DNA of 41,606 nucleotides, from assembly GCA_903940125.1 (NCBI GenBank), contig CAJAJL010000099.1:1-41606 (forward strand), in the 5' to 3' direction. Of this stretch, positions 1 through 9,926 are shown in pieces. This DNA is from an uncultured Chlorobiaceae bacterium (GTDB taxonomy: Bacteria; Bacteroidota; Chlorobiia; Chlorobiales; Chlorobiaceae). Position 1 is the first letter of the stretch; the number at the start of each line of letters is the position of its first letter. Made by a program: the position numbers and the translations under genes. The notes under the pieces are model-generated. The model had not been told where the DNA came from, did no database searches, and saw only the letters and a program-made list of their open reading frames with translations.

Positions 1-9
1 GAATGTCAT
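1..9 (-). CDS. Possible start of a gene running off the left edge
   Basis: An ATG on the minus strand at 9-7 is preceded by AAAAGGAAAAG, a reasonable ribosome binding site at normal spacing. Only three codons (M-T-F) lie inside the window, so nothing can be said about the product. The 106 bases between it and the peptide synthetase fragment are AT-rich and show no other feature. Confidence 0.3.
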
Positions 10-115
10 GAGCTTTTCCTTTTATTGTAGTTACAATAGTAACCTATTTAAAGGCGAAAGACAAGGATTTATAGCTCATAAATTGCTTTATTTTATAAAA
101 TTAGCTTTGATATAG

Positions 116-1354
116 TTATAAAAAGCTCGGGAAATTAGGATAGAGACGTGCACCTGACTCGTCACTAAAAGGATCAGGAATAAATTTGTCCGCAGTGAGT
201 TCAGGGCGATTCAGATAGCCTCTGGCAAGACATGGCCCTCCAATATGCAGTTCCCCAGGAACACCTATAGGAGTTGGTTGCAACTCATGATCAAGAACAT
301 ATACGGTACGATGAGGCAATGGCCGGCCAATCGGGACATATGAGCCTGTAAGCTCCTCGGGAATATCATACATCGTAGCCGTTATGGTGGCTTCAGTAGG
401 ACCATACGTATTGACAATATGAACGTCTGGCCTGGACCATGATTCACGAACTTTAAGCGAATCGGGCGGCAACACATCACCACCTGAATTAATCAGACGT
501 AAAGAGGGAGGAAGATTACCCTGGCAAGATAATGACCAGAGTGAAAAAAATGCTGGGGTGAGGTGCATTACTGTCACCTTCTGTTTACGCAGACAAGCGT
601 CCAGACTTTCGGGAGAATTGAGTCTGGGTGTCGGTAATACTATTGCTGCCCCTGCGGAGAGTGGAGGGAGTATCTGTGCTATAGAAGCATCAAAGCTAAG
701 TGAAGCGAACTGCAATACCCTGTCTCGAGAAGTAAGTTGAAAACACGCTTTAACCGTCTGGCAATGCAGAACAATTGATCGGTGCTCCACCTCCACTCCC
801 TTTGGTCTTCCTGTAGAGCCAGAGGTATAGATGATGTAGGCAAGGTGCTCCGGAGCTATGGAATGAATTGGATTGCTATGAGGATTAGCCGCAATAGACT
901 CCTTATCAGTATCGAGACAGATGGTATGTTCCGCTTTGAGCGGTAAACGTTCGCGCAAAGCTTCTGTGGTAAGCAGTATCCGGGCTCCAGAATCGTCAAG
1001 CATAAACTTAAGGCGGTCAACTGGATAATCAGGGTCAAATGGAACGTAAACCCCGCCCGCCTTGAGAATAGCAAATATAGCTATAACTGCTTCTGGAGAG
1101 CGTGCAAGTGCAACAGCAACCGGTTCATCAGGTTTAACTCTATACTTTATAAGTGTATACGCCAGTTGATTAGAACGGGCATTAAGTTCCGCATAAGTGA
1201 GGAACTCATCCTCAAATACAACTGCTATAGAATTAGGTGTCTCGACCACCTGCTCTTCGAAAAGGTGATGAACACAAGCATCATTAACTGTTAGCAGCAT
1301 ACTGTTTGACTCTACCAAGATTTGTTGATAAACATTTCTGAACAGAATCAACAA
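116..1354 (-). pseudogene. Non-ribosomal peptide synthetase adenylation-domain fragment
   Basis: The 412-residue frame is most of one amino-acid-activating adenylation domain. Visible core motifs are A1 LTYAELN (52-58), A2 LKAGGVYVPFDP (97-108), A3 YTSGSTGRPKG (176-186), A4 FDAS (221-224), A5 NTYGPTE (315-321) and A6 GELHIGG (367-373). The Asp of FDAS is the residue that normally binds the substrate alpha-amino group. The frame stops at GARLYP, exactly where motif A7 (usually RLYRTGD) should follow. A7-A10, the carrier domain and everything after are therefore missing. Residues 10-36 (ILVESN...VHHLFEEQ) look like the linker joining a condensation to an adenylation domain, but no condensation domain lies upstream. 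The TTG start at 1354 is arbitrary; ATG at 1300 is equally possible. Without A10 Lys and a carrier domain it should not work as a synthetase module, so I call it a remnant. Confidence 0.85.
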
Positions 1355-1816
1355 TTAACTCCCTCGATACTGCCCATAAAACAATCAAGAGAGTTGTCGT
1401 TCGTTTTTTTTGGTTTATATGATTTATATATAAGAAATGCAATTTTCATGCCTGAATTTGCATAAAAAGCTATCTATCAAAGAAAATACAATGAAGGGAT
1501 CAAGGATAACTGCTATCAATAAAAACAATTAGATTGATGATGTTTTTTGTTTCCGTTGTTTTGTACCCTGGCTCTTGATCCGAGATTTATACTTAACTTT
1601 TACAGGCATCAGGCAGATTGTCTCAAATTGTCTCAAATTCGTCATCAACAGTAAGTGACAATTATTGACACGAAAAAAGGGGGCGCCAGAGAATAGGAAC
1701 TATGGTCTGTTATCAAATAGATAAGATTATTCAGCAAAAGCTACATCTCCACATGCCAATATTGAAGTGATGATATGTGTTCAGGAAATTGGACGCAATA
1801 CGCTCAGTACCTTTTT
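1355..1816. other. Gene-free gap
   Basis: About 460 bases between the adenylation fragment and the GNAT-like gene. It is AT-rich and no convincing reading frame, RNA gene or terminator is seen. A 10-base unit TCTCAAATTG is repeated in tandem with one mismatch at 1621-1640. Confidence 0.5.
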
Positions 1817-2950
1817 TTAAATGTCAGCTTCATAGATGACATACTCTTTGTATGGGGTTCCTCCGATAACCTTTGCCAGTTTACTCATAGCCTCGTTTGC
1901 TTTGAGCACCCAGCTCATCTCACTTGCAAACACCCCATGTTTTCCTCCGTAATCGGCAATCTGGGTATTGAGAATACTGTCGACTCCCTTATTGCGATAT
2001 TCCGGCAGCACTCCCATGGTAATGGTACGAACCATGGTAATATTACGACTGTACCAGAGATATTTCAGCAGTCCAAGAGGTGAAAACGGGTTTCCATTCA
2101 CATGTTTCAATGCCTGGTTAACATCGGGAAGTGAGAGCGAAAAGCCGACTGTGCGCTTGTTTCGATCCTCGACGAAATATATGTAATGCGGGTTTGCAAG
2201 TGGTTTGAGGCTTTTTGCAAGAAAATGGAACTCCTTGTCGGTCATGGGCACGAAGCCCCAGTTTTTCTCCCAGGCTTTGTTGTAAATGTCATGAATACGC
2301 TCTATTTCACGATCAAAGTCCTTCATGTTCATGATCCGTACTGTCAGTCCTTCCTTTTTCTTGACATGTTCAGCTATTCGCCGCAGACGTGAAATATCAA
2401 TAAGTTTCTGATCGATGTACCAGGCAAGCAGTTCCTGACCGATATGGTGCCCATAGTTCAGAACAAGATCATTGTAATAGGGTGGATTATAGAGCATGAG
2501 AAAAACCGGGGGGCTGTCGTACCCTTTTGTGAGCATACCACACTGATCGTTCATGGATGGACTTACAGGACCGCGCATGGCATTAAGTCCCTTCCCTTTC
2601 AGCCACTTGGCCGCTGCATCAAAAAGCGCATTGGCAACTTTCTGATCGTTGACACACTCAAAAAAACCCCAGAACCCAACTTTGTCGGAGTGAACCTGGT
2701 TGTGCCGCCGGTTTTCGATTGCAGCTATTGTCCCAACCATTGAGCCGTCTTTCCATGCAGTAAAAAGAGCCAGGGAAGCATGATCATACAAGGGAAACAC
2801 TTCTGTATCAAGTGTCTTCATATAATCGTCAATAACCGGTGGCACCCAGTATTTGTTGAGCTCCGGATCGTTGCGGTAGATCTGCCAGGCAAAGGTGATG
2901 AACTGCTTCCTTTCCTTTTTATTCCGTACCTGCCGAATCTCTATAGCCAT
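1817..2950 (-). CDS. GNAT-fold N-acetyltransferase-like protein
   Basis: A 377-residue soluble protein, longer than a single GNAT domain (about 150 residues). The C-terminal part carries the acetyl-CoA-binding signature MGVLPEYRNKGVDSIL, matching the R/Q-x-x-G-x-G/A loop of GNAT enzymes. The N-terminal half (FAWQIYRNDPELNKYWVPP, then VGTIAAIENRRHN) looks like a second, degenerate GNAT half. This suggests a duplicated fold as in other two-domain acyl-CoA transferases. The substrate is not evident. The ATG at 2950 is preceded by GGGGAGAAGAAC, a good ribosome binding site. It lies just downstream of the DAHP synthase gene on the same strand (66-base gap), so the two may be cotranscribed. Fold assignment is fairly safe; function is unknown. 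Confidence 0.7.
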   Translation of the reverse strand: MAIEIRQVRNKKERKQFITFAWQIYRNDPELNKYWVPPVIDDYMKTLDTEVFPLYDHASLALFTAWKDGSMVGTIAAIENRRHNQVHSDKVGFWGFFECVNDQKVANALFDAAAKWLKGKGLNAMRGPVSPSMNDQCGMLTKGYDSPPVFLMLYNPPYYNDLVLNYGHHIGQELLAWYIDQKLIDISRLRRIAEHVKKKEGLTVRIMNMKDFDREIERIHDIYNKAWEKNWGFVPMTDKEFHFLAKSLKPLANPHYIYFVEDRNKRTVGFSLSLPDVNQALKHVNGNPFSPLGLLKYLWYSRNITMVRTITMGVLPEYRNKGVDSILNTQIADYGGKHGVFASEMSWVLKANEAMSKLAKVIGGTPYKEYVIYEADI

Positions 2951-3016
2951 GTTCTTCTCCCCTGCTGAGTTATAGTGATATGATTTTCCGCTTTGACAAC
3001 TTCCTGGAACAGGTTT

Positions 3017-4069
3017 TTACCTGATGAGCTTATGAATGACTGAAGCCCCTTCACGAAGCATGCGTTCAGTCTCTTCCCATGAAAGACACTCATCGGTTAT
3101 GGAGACTCCGTACCTGAGTTTATCGGGATCCTCCGGAAAGGGCTGATTACCGCCACAGATATTGCTTTCGATCATAACGCCGGCAATGCTTTTATTGCCT
3201 TCAGTTTTCTGCGTAAGAATGTTCTCCCAGACTTTCAGCTGCTGCTCATGTTTTTTACCGGAATTGGCATGGCTGCAGTCAACAAGAAGCGACTGCTCCA
3301 GACCTGCCTTTGCAATCCAGGATTCAGCAAGTGCAATACTTTCCGGTTCATAATTGGGCTTATCGCCACCACGAAGCACAAGATGTCCGAAGGGATTTCC
3401 TTTGGTGGTAATGACACTGCTGTGCCCTTCCTGATCAATGCCAAGAAAACTGTGCGGATGCATGGCGGAACGAATTGCATCGACCGCAACGTTCAGGCGG
3501 CCGTCAGTGGAATTTTTGAACCCGACAGGCATCGAGAGACCGCTGGCCATCTGACGGTGCGTCTGTGATTCTATCGTCCTTGCCCCGATAGCAGCCCAGC
3601 TTACAACATCGGCTACATACTGCGGGGTTATGGGATCAAGAAATTCTGTGGCTGCCGGCAGACCTATGGCATTGATGTCAAGCAGAAGCTTTCGGGCATA
3701 GAATAAACCGTGAACTATATCATACGTATCATCGAGGTGAGGGTCATTGATAAATCCTTTCCAACCAAGAGTTGTGCGAGGCTTTTCAAAGTAGACCCGC
3801 ATCATGATGCACAGATCGTCCTGCAGCTCAGTACGCAATGCGGAAAGTTTGCGGGCATATTCAAGGGCTGCATCGGTATCATGTATTGAACAAGGTCCGA
3901 CGATCACAAGCAGTCTGGAATCCTTACCGGTCAATATATTTTCAACTTCACGACGTCCAGTAATAACGGTTCCTGCTATCCGTTCATCCACAGGCAGCTT
4001 ATCCTTGAGATCCTTCGGGGATGAAAGACGGATAATGCGTGAAACTCTTAAATCATATAACTTTTCCAT
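3017..4069 (-). CDS. 3-deoxy-7-phosphoheptulonate synthase (class I DAHP synthase)
   Basis: Condenses phosphoenolpyruvate with erythrose 4-phosphate, the first step of the shikimate pathway to aromatic amino acids. The 350-residue length matches the AroF/G/H type. Family signatures seen are VGPCSIHD (metal/PEP site), [20 protein letters not shown], and [16 protein letters not shown] near the C terminus. The C-terminal [13 protein letters not shown] is also typical of the E. coli-like branch. Which aromatic amino acid inhibits it cannot be told by eye, so no isozyme letter is given. It is divergent from serA across a 217-base gap that must hold both promoters. Confidence 0.93.
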   Translation of the reverse strand: MEKLYDLRVSRIIRLSSPKDLKDKLPVDERIAGTVITGRREVENILTGKDSRLLVIVGPCSIHDTDAALEYARKLSALRTELQDDLCIMMRVYFEKPRTTLGWKGFINDPHLDDTYDIVHGLFYARKLLLDINAIGLPAATEFLDPITPQYVADVVSWAAIGARTIESQTHRQMASGLSMPVGFKNSTDGRLNVAVDAIRSAMHPHSFLGIDQEGHSSVITTKGNPFGHLVLRGGDKPNYEPESIALAESWIAKAGLEQSLLVDCSHANSGKKHEQQLKVWENILTQKTEGNKSIAGVMIESNICGGNQPFPEDPDKLRYGVSITDECLSWEETERMLREGASVIHKLIR

Positions 4070-4286
4070 TCGTTTTCAACAATAATATCTTCATAGAAAT
4101 TAACAGGATGCAAGATAAAAAAAACCACAATATATAATCAGCGCCAATGCGTATAAATTCCCGCCCCTATGACGTTCTCACTGCGCAAGAAGGAATTTTT
4201 TAATATTATTGCCTAAAAAAAAGAAATATATTGCCCAAGTAAACAACGAAATGTTCAACCTGGGTAATCAATAATCAATAAAAAAC

Positions 4287-5867
4287 ATGAACGTACTGAT
4301 CACTGACGGTATTGATCCGCAATGCGGTCAAATCCTTTCTCAGAACGGTTTTGACGTGACCGAAATACAGAAAATCAGTAAGGAAGAACTCAAAAATATT
4401 ATCGGTGGCTTTGAAAAACTGATCGTCAGAAGCGCCACGAAAGTAACTGCAGAAATAATCGAATGCGGCACGAACCTTAAACTTATCGGAAGAGCTGGAG
4501 CTGGTGTTGACAACATTGACATCGAAGCGGCAACCCGCAACGGAATTATTGTCATGAACACGCCTGGCGGAAACACTGTTTCTGCAGCGGAACATACCTG
4601 TGCCATGATTCTTTCAGCTGCACGCCGAATTCCCCAGGCTACGGCAGATTTGAAAAACGGAAACTGGAATAAAAAGAAATTTACAGGCATCGAGCTTGAG
4701 GGCAAAACCCTTTCCATTATCGGTCTCGGAAAAATCGGTCGTGAAGTAGCATCCCGCATGCAGGCGTTCGGAATGAAAACCATCGCCTATGACCCCATGA
4801 TTCCCGATGAATTCGCAACACATCTCAATATTGAGCTTCTTCCCCTGCATGAGAATTTCATGCGTGCTGATGTTATCACCATTCATTCTTCGCTGAACGA
4901 ATCAACGCGTAACCTGATTTCAAAGGAGACAATTGACCTGATGAAACCCCATGTTATCATCGTCAACTGTGCGAGAGGGGGAATCATTAACGAAGCTGAC
5001 CTTGCTGAAGCCATTGAGTCAGGGAAAGTTGCCGCAGCGGCGCTTGATGTTTTTGAGACTGAGCCGGTCAATCCCGATAATCCACTGTTGAAGCTCGATG
5101 CCGTTATTGCCACACCGCATATTGCCGCATCCACAAATGAAGCGCAGGAAAAGGTTGCCATTCAAATCGCGGAACAGATTGTCGATTGGAAACGAAAAGG
5201 AAAGCTAGAAGGGGCCGTCAATGCATCAGCCGTTGAACTTGCTCAGGTTCCCGGTGTACGATCATATCTTACCCTGGCAGAAAAACTTGGAGCGTTACTG
5301 GCTCAGATGGCTCCGGATCAAGCCAGCAAAATGACTATCAGAACCTCGGGTGAATTCCTTCAGAAATTTAATGAGGTTATTACTGCTGCTGCTCTGAAAG
5401 GTTTTCTCGATATCCGTCAATCCAAAGATACTAACTATATCAATGCATTCACGATGGCAAAGGAGTGCGGTATAAGTCTGGAGCAGAAATTTGAAAAGGA
5501 AAATCCGGACTATACCAACCTGATCCGCATTGAGATTGAAAACGGTGATGAAAAACGAATGATCGGCGGTACTGTCTTCAGTGACAAAGATGTTCGGATT
5601 GTCATGATAGATCAGTTTCTTGTGGAATTCAAGCCGGAAGGCAACATTATCATCTATAACAATATCGATAAACCCGGTGTCATTGCCAATGTCACCCAGC
5701 TGCTGCTGCAGCATAACTTGAATATTGCCTACATAGCACTCTCAAGGGACGAAGACAAAAATGTTGCCTTGACTGCAATTGTGGTCGATGGAAATGTGCA
5801 GCCTGAACTGATTGATGAAATAAGAAATGTTAATGGCGTTAACATCGCTCATCTTGTCACGCTCTGA
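4287..5867 (+). CDS. serA: D-3-phosphoglycerate dehydrogenase
   Basis: Oxidises 3-phosphoglycerate to 3-phosphohydroxypyruvate, the first step of serine synthesis. The 526 residues fit the long SerA type: substrate domain, NAD domain, intervening domain and C-terminal ACT domain. The NAD fingerprint GLGKIG is at 146-151. The catalytic set is Arg230 in NCARGG, Glu259 in DVFETEP and His278 in ATPHIAAS. The last 75 residues (from about NIIIYNNIDKPGVIANVTQLL) form an ACT domain, the usual serine-binding regulatory module, though serine inhibition is not guaranteed for this type. It stands alone on the plus strand and ends at a strong shared terminator facing the ArsA-type gene. Confidence 0.95.
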   Translation: MNVLITDGIDPQCGQILSQNGFDVTEIQKISKEELKNIIGGFEKLIVRSATKVTAEIIECGTNLKLIGRAGAGVDNIDIEAATRNGIIVMNTPGGNTVSAAEHTCAMILSAARRIPQATADLKNGNWNKKKFTGIELEGKTLSIIGLGKIGREVASRMQAFGMKTIAYDPMIPDEFATHLNIELLPLHENFMRADVITIHSSLNESTRNLISKETIDLMKPHVIIVNCARGGIINEADLAEAIESGKVAAAALDVFETEPVNPDNPLLKLDAVIATPHIAASTNEAQEKVAIQIAEQIVDWKRKGKLEGAVNASAVELAQVPGVRSYLTLAEKLGALLAQMAPDQASKMTIRTSGEFLQKFNEVITAAALKGFLDIRQSKDTNYINAFTMAKECGISLEQKFEKENPDYTNLIRIEIENGDEKRMIGGTVFSDKDVRIVMIDQFLVEFKPEGNIIIYNNIDKPGVIANVTQLLLQHNLNIAYIALSRDEDKNVALTAIVVDGNVQPELIDEIRNVNGVNIAHLVTL

Positions 5868-5881
5868 CAATATCTGACAGT

Positions 5882-5920
5882 AAACAAAAAAACCTGCTTT
5901 GACGGCAGGTTTTTTTGTTT
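5882..5920. terminator. Bidirectional intrinsic terminator
   Basis: A perfect 16-base inverted repeat (5882-5897 and 5905-5920) with a 7-base loop. A CCTGC/GCAGG core is flanked by runs of seven A and seven T. It therefore reads as a rho-independent terminator in both directions, between the convergent serA and ArsA-type genes. Confidence 0.9.
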
Positions 5921-5935
5921 TCAGCAAGGGCTTTA

Positions 5936-7120
5936 TTAAGCCTTGGCAAAATCGATACTGAGCCACTTATCTTCGTAAGAAGCGCCGGTGGATTCCATTC
6001 CAGCAAGAAAAATAGGTAAAGCTACAATCTTCTGGTAATCGCCAATACGGATAGTCAGATCATCGCCAAGTTTAAGGATTTTCGGTTCAAGGCCCATATT
6101 TTCCATAAACGGCAATCTTACACGAACCTTGTAGTGCCCTTCAGAAACCTTCTTGATATCAATCGGATTTTCCGAGAAGAAAATATCGAGCGGATTGAGA
6201 TCTCCATAAACCTTTTCACCTACCCGACGAAGCATCACTAAACCGACAACCTCATCATCAAACAAGGGTACTTCGGTAATAGGAATCGGAGCAAATGCTT
6301 CCGTAATCTGGTCAATGTACTTCTGTTGAATAGCGCGCCATTTCTGGAAATATGGATCAGGACTCTGATCAGGCATAACACGGTTGATGGTAATCCTGTC
6401 GACGGTAATTCCGTAAAGGTTAAGATAGGTCAAGGCACGCATTGACTCCTTGATAACCATCTTTTCGGGATTCATGACAAGACGCATGGTGGTTTTTGAA
6501 CTGTCGGCCAACAAATCAATGATACCTTCTGTGGAAGAGAAAAGATTGTCAACCTTGTCATAAACTTCCACCGGGGCGACAAAATCGTTAATCTTATTGA
6601 TTTTTTTGGACAGCGGTCTGATAACCGGCTTTACCATAAACTTTTCAACATTACGGATAAGCTTGATAAACCAGCCGAATGTTTCAGGCAGAGAGAGAAG
6701 ACGAAGGGTTTCTCCGGTTGGAGCACAGTCAACTACAAGAAGATCGTACTCATTCTGCTCATTATAACGTTTGATATAGGAGAGTGAAAAGAGTTCTTCC
6801 ATACCTGGAAGCACACCCATTTCCTCAGCATAAACCCCTTCTATGCCACGAGATTCCATCAGGTGGGCAAAGTGCTCTCGAACAACATCCCAGTTCAGAT
6901 TGAGGTCACCGAATACACTGACTTCCTGACCCCAAAGATTTTCAGCAACCTTCACCGGTGAAGGCCCTAACTGAATATCGAGCGAGTCGCCAAGGCTGTG
7001 TGCCGGATCGGTAGACATAATAAGAGTCTTATACCCCATATCTGCTGCCCTGAGCGCAGTGGCTGCAGCAACAGAAGTTTTACCAACACCACCTTTACCG
7101 GTGAAAATGATATTACGCAT
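5936..7120 (-). CDS. ArsA/Get3-family anion-transporting ATPase
   Basis: A 394-residue single-domain ArsA/Get3-type P-loop ATPase. Deviant Walker [10 protein letters not shown] is at 8-16, switch [14 protein letters not shown] at 37-49, and switch [10 protein letters not shown] at 132-139. After the ATPase core, the last 80 residues ([12 protein letters not shown]... to the end) form a beta-rich tail. This resembles the alpha-crystallin-like domain fused to many bacterial ArsA homologues. The CxC-type metal-binding cysteines of true arsenite pumps are not apparent, and there is no arsB or arsR nearby. A chaperone or protein-targeting role is therefore more likely than arsenite export. Such ArsA-like genes are typical of green sulfur bacteria. 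It is monocistronic, ending at the shared terminator with serA. Confidence 0.88.
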   Translation of the reverse strand: MRNIIFTGKGGVGKTSVAAATALRAADMGYKTLIMSTDPAHSLGDSLDIQLGPSPVKVAENLWGQEVSVFGDLNLNWDVVREHFAHLMESRGIEGVYAEEMGVLPGMEELFSLSYIKRYNEQNEYDLLVVDCAPTGETLRLLSLPETFGWFIKLIRNVEKFMVKPVIRPLSKKINKINDFVAPVEVYDKVDNLFSSTEGIIDLLADSSKTTMRLVMNPEKMVIKESMRALTYLNLYGITVDRITINRVMPDQSPDPYFQKWRAIQQKYIDQITEAFAPIPITEVPLFDDEVVGLVMLRRVGEKVYGDLNPLDIFFSENPIDIKKVSEGHYKVRVRLPFMENMGLEPKILKLGDDLTIRIGDYQKIVALPIFLAGMESTGASYEDKWLSIDFAKA

Positions 7121-7313
7121 ACGTTTTAATGATTCTTATTTTAAGAATTATTGAATAAAGCTGTTTTCTACCAACCACTACTCTCCGTCAGTTGAGCAAC
7201 TTGAAAAGGCTTAAGATAATAAAATTTCCTTTTAATGGAACACGCTTAAAAAACAATTACTTATTGAAAAATCGATGGAACGAACGGATAATGCAATGAG
7301 CGCTGTCGTTGAC

Positions 7314-9011
7314 CTATCGTCTCCGTTTCCGGGAAGAATGAGCGTGACCTCCTTTTTTAACTTTATGACTTTTTACGCCCCGACCAACCCTGGCACCCCT
7401 GGAGTGACGTGATGAAAAACGTGGTCTTTCAAATGAAACTACCTCTTTTTCAATTTTCAACCGCTGTCCACGAGTAAGCGTCATCCGGTGATTAAGATTG
7501 TTCAACTCCGCAAGACGTCGTGTGCTGGTACCATACTTCCTTGCAATGGAAGCAAGAGTTTCGGATCTGCCTACCCTGTGCATCACAATCTTTTTCTTGA
7601 CTGAACCTTCCCGACCCGAATCGCCCTGTCCGGAATTGCTGCTGTCACCTCCGGAAAAAACAATAAGTTTCTGGCCGGGAGTAACGTCAGGATCTTTCAG
7701 GTTGTTCCAGACAATGAGCTGACTGATATAGGTGCGATAGAGTCTGGCGATGGAACCAAGATTTTCTCCCTGCTGTACAATATGTACCCTCTCGGCCTTT
7801 CCTGCAGCACCTTCACCTCCCGAACCGGAATTAAGGCTTTCAACCCGGGCAAGCAGCTGCTCGCGTTCCGATGCCTGCGGCGACTTGTAAGCATAAATTT
7901 CCTGCTCCCGCTTCTGGAATTGAGCGATATATTGTTTTGGCAGCTTGATAACGCTGCCGGTAGAACCAGCCGCAGGAATGATACCAAGCTTGTATTGAGG
8001 ATTAAGAAAATGGAGATCGCGCATCGGCACTCCAATAGTTTCATTAATCTGTTCGAACGACAAAAGACGGGTGGTTCTGAGCGTGTCGATATCGTGATAC
8101 AAAAATCCAGGTTCTACCGGACGGATGTTGTGCTCGTTATAGTAGTTCATGATATAGTTCACGGCAATAAATGCAGGAACATAACCCCTCGTTTCAGCAG
8201 GAAGGTAATCCCATATTGCCCAGTAGTTTTTTACCCCACCTGCCCTCCTGATCGCCTTGTTGACATTTCCCGGTCCGGCGTTATACGCTGCCAGTGTGAG
8301 AAACCAGTCGCCATAAATATTATAGAGATCCCTTAAATATCGACATGCCGCAATAGTAGCCTTCTCGGAATCATAGCGGTCTTCTATAAAGGAAGATGAC
8401 TGCATGCCATACATTTTTCCGGTGCCATACATAAACTGCCACAGTCCTTTTGCTCCTGCAGGTGAGACAGCCGTTGGATTAAGCGCTGATTCAACAATGG
8501 CAAGATACTTCATCTCGAGAGGAATATTGTAGGCATCGAGTTTTTCCTCAAACAGAGGGAAATAGATTTTTGTGAGTCCAAGGATTTTGGCCGTCATATT
8601 TCTCCTGTCGACAGCATAAATTCTTATAAATCCCCTGACATGATCATTAAAGACAAGATTGAACGGAGTTTTTCGGGCAAGCTGGGAAATTCTTGAGGTA
8701 TAAACAGAGTCGCTGTATTGAGGCACAAAATTGGCAGGAAATCCAAACTTTTCACCCTCTTTCGAAGGAGCTGAAAAGTGTTCATCCTTGAAATAGGTGG
8801 CATTGACAAGACTGTCAAGAATATCTGAAACCGAAGATTTCGGAAGCGATCCTCTGATTGCCGCCACTTGATCTTCAGCACGAACAGGCAGAGCGGAAAC
8901 CAGAAAAACAAGTGCCATTAACGACACCTTGAACATGGAAACAGCTTTATTATAAACCCTTATATTCACAAGCGCACGTTCATTAAGAGAGGAAATTACT
9001 AAACGATCCAT
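7314..9011 (-). CDS. MltD-like membrane-bound lytic transglycosylase with LysM repeats
   Basis: Cleaves peptidoglycan glycan strands in the periplasm, forming anhydromuramic ends. A hydrophobic signal segment [20 protein letters not shown] runs from Met26, so the true start is more likely ATG at 8936 than 9011. The SLT domain has the catalytic Glu174 in IVESALNP, then [12 protein letters not shown] (183-194) and [10 protein letters not shown] (241-250). Two LysM peptidoglycan-binding repeats follow at about 409-452 and 477-521, separated by a Gly/Ser-rich linker. The tail is strongly basic ([16 protein letters not shown]). No lipobox cysteine follows the signal peptide, so it may be soluble or loosely membrane-held. 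Domain order and length match MltD. Confidence 0.88.
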   Translation of the reverse strand: MDRLVISSLNERALVNIRVYNKAVSMFKVSLMALVFLVSALPVRAEDQVAAIRGSLPKSSVSDILDSLVNATYFKDEHFSAPSKEGEKFGFPANFVPQYSDSVYTSRISQLARKTPFNLVFNDHVRGFIRIYAVDRRNMTAKILGLTKIYFPLFEEKLDAYNIPLEMKYLAIVESALNPTAVSPAGAKGLWQFMYGTGKMYGMQSSSFIEDRYDSEKATIAACRYLRDLYNIYGDWFLTLAAYNAGPGNVNKAIRRAGGVKNYWAIWDYLPAETRGYVPAFIAVNYIMNYYNEHNIRPVEPGFLYHDIDTLRTTRLLSFEQINETIGVPMRDLHFLNPQYKLGIIPAAGSTGSVIKLPKQYIAQFQKREQEIYAYKSPQASEREQLLARVESLNSGSGGEGAAGKAERVHIVQQGENLGSIARLYRTYISQLIVWNNLKDPDVTPGQKLIVFSGGDSSNSGQGDSGREGSVKKKIVMHRVGRSETLASIARKYGTSTRRLAELNNLNHRMTLTRGQRLKIEKEVVSFERPRFSSRHSRGARVGRGVKSHKVKKGGHAHSSRKRRR

Positions 9012-9110
9012 GCTGAAAAAGCAGAGATCAACCTTGAAAAAGTAACAATAAAAACCGTTCCTGACTAATAGAATAATCTTTTACGTCAATAACATCAAGC
9101 CCTTGCTGTA

Positions 9111-9842
9111 TCAGTAGGTAACTTTCCACAGAAAAAGTCCGTTCGCATCAGCAGGTTTGAGTGAATTCGACAGCACCCCGCCGTCAAGCATCTTCTGGAA
9201 TTCTTCAGCACCAAGAGCACCCTTTCCAGCGCTTATCATTGCATCAACAAGATAGCGCACCATACTGCGTAAAAAACGGTTCGCTGAAATCTGAAACACC
9301 AGGTAACGGTCGTAGCGGTACCATTCACTGGAAGTTACACGGCAGATACGACCTGGATTATCTCTGTCTTCTTTTGAAAAAGCAGAAAAATCATGGCTGC
9401 CAACCAGTGAAGCGGCAATCTGCTGCATGATGTCAATATCGGGTTTTCCATACGAACATCCCGCAAACCGGCCATAAATCGCAGATGGCTCCTCAAGAAG
9501 AAAATAGCGATACTGCCTCTCTCTGGCACTGTGCCGTGCGTGAAATTCATGAGAAACTTCTTCCGGGTCACTTATCCTGATTGTTCTCGGTAAAACAGAA
9601 TTCAGCGAATGTACTATCCGGGATAGATCCATCGTTGATGCACTGAAAAAGTTCGCTGTCTGAGCCCTGGCATGAACCCCTTTATCGGTTCTCCCTGCTG
9701 CTGCAAGAGAGATTTTTTCCTGCAGAATCATACCAAGCGCTGCTTCTATCTCGCCCTGCACGGTCGTGAATCTGCCTGACTGTCTCTGCCATCCTGCAAA
9801 AGATGTACCATCATATTCTACGGTAATCCTGATGTTCTTCAT
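9111..9842 (-). CDS. truA: tRNA pseudouridine(38-40) synthase
   Basis: Converts uridines 38-40 of the tRNA anticodon arm to pseudouridine. The catalytic Asp is in AAGRTDKGVHARAQ at about residue 53. The N terminus (IRITVEYDGTSFAGWQRQ) and the C-terminal NRFLRSMVRYLV motif are typical of TruA. The 243 residues are family length. The ATG at 9842 follows a short AT-rich gap from the divergent GH13 gene. Confidence 0.94.
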   Translation of the reverse strand: MKNIRITVEYDGTSFAGWQRQSGRFTTVQGEIEAALGMILQEKISLAAAGRTDKGVHARAQTANFFSASTMDLSRIVHSLNSVLPRTIRISDPEEVSHEFHARHSARERQYRYFLLEEPSAIYGRFAGCSYGKPDIDIMQQIAASLVGSHDFSAFSKEDRDNPGRICRVTSSEWYRYDRYLVFQISANRFLRSMVRYLVDAMISAGKGALGAEEFQKMLDGGVLSNSLKPADANGLFLWKVTY

Positions 9843-9926
9843 GAGAGAATTTAATATCTTTGTACGTTGGTTACTCTATAATAGTTATCTTCCCGTTTTC
9901 TTCCCTAATAACAATACTATCACACG

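Noticed and set aside
5936-7120. Arsenite efflux ATPase role for the ArsA-like gene
   Set aside because: No arsB, arsD or arsR nearby, single ATPase half, and the metal-site cysteines are not apparent.
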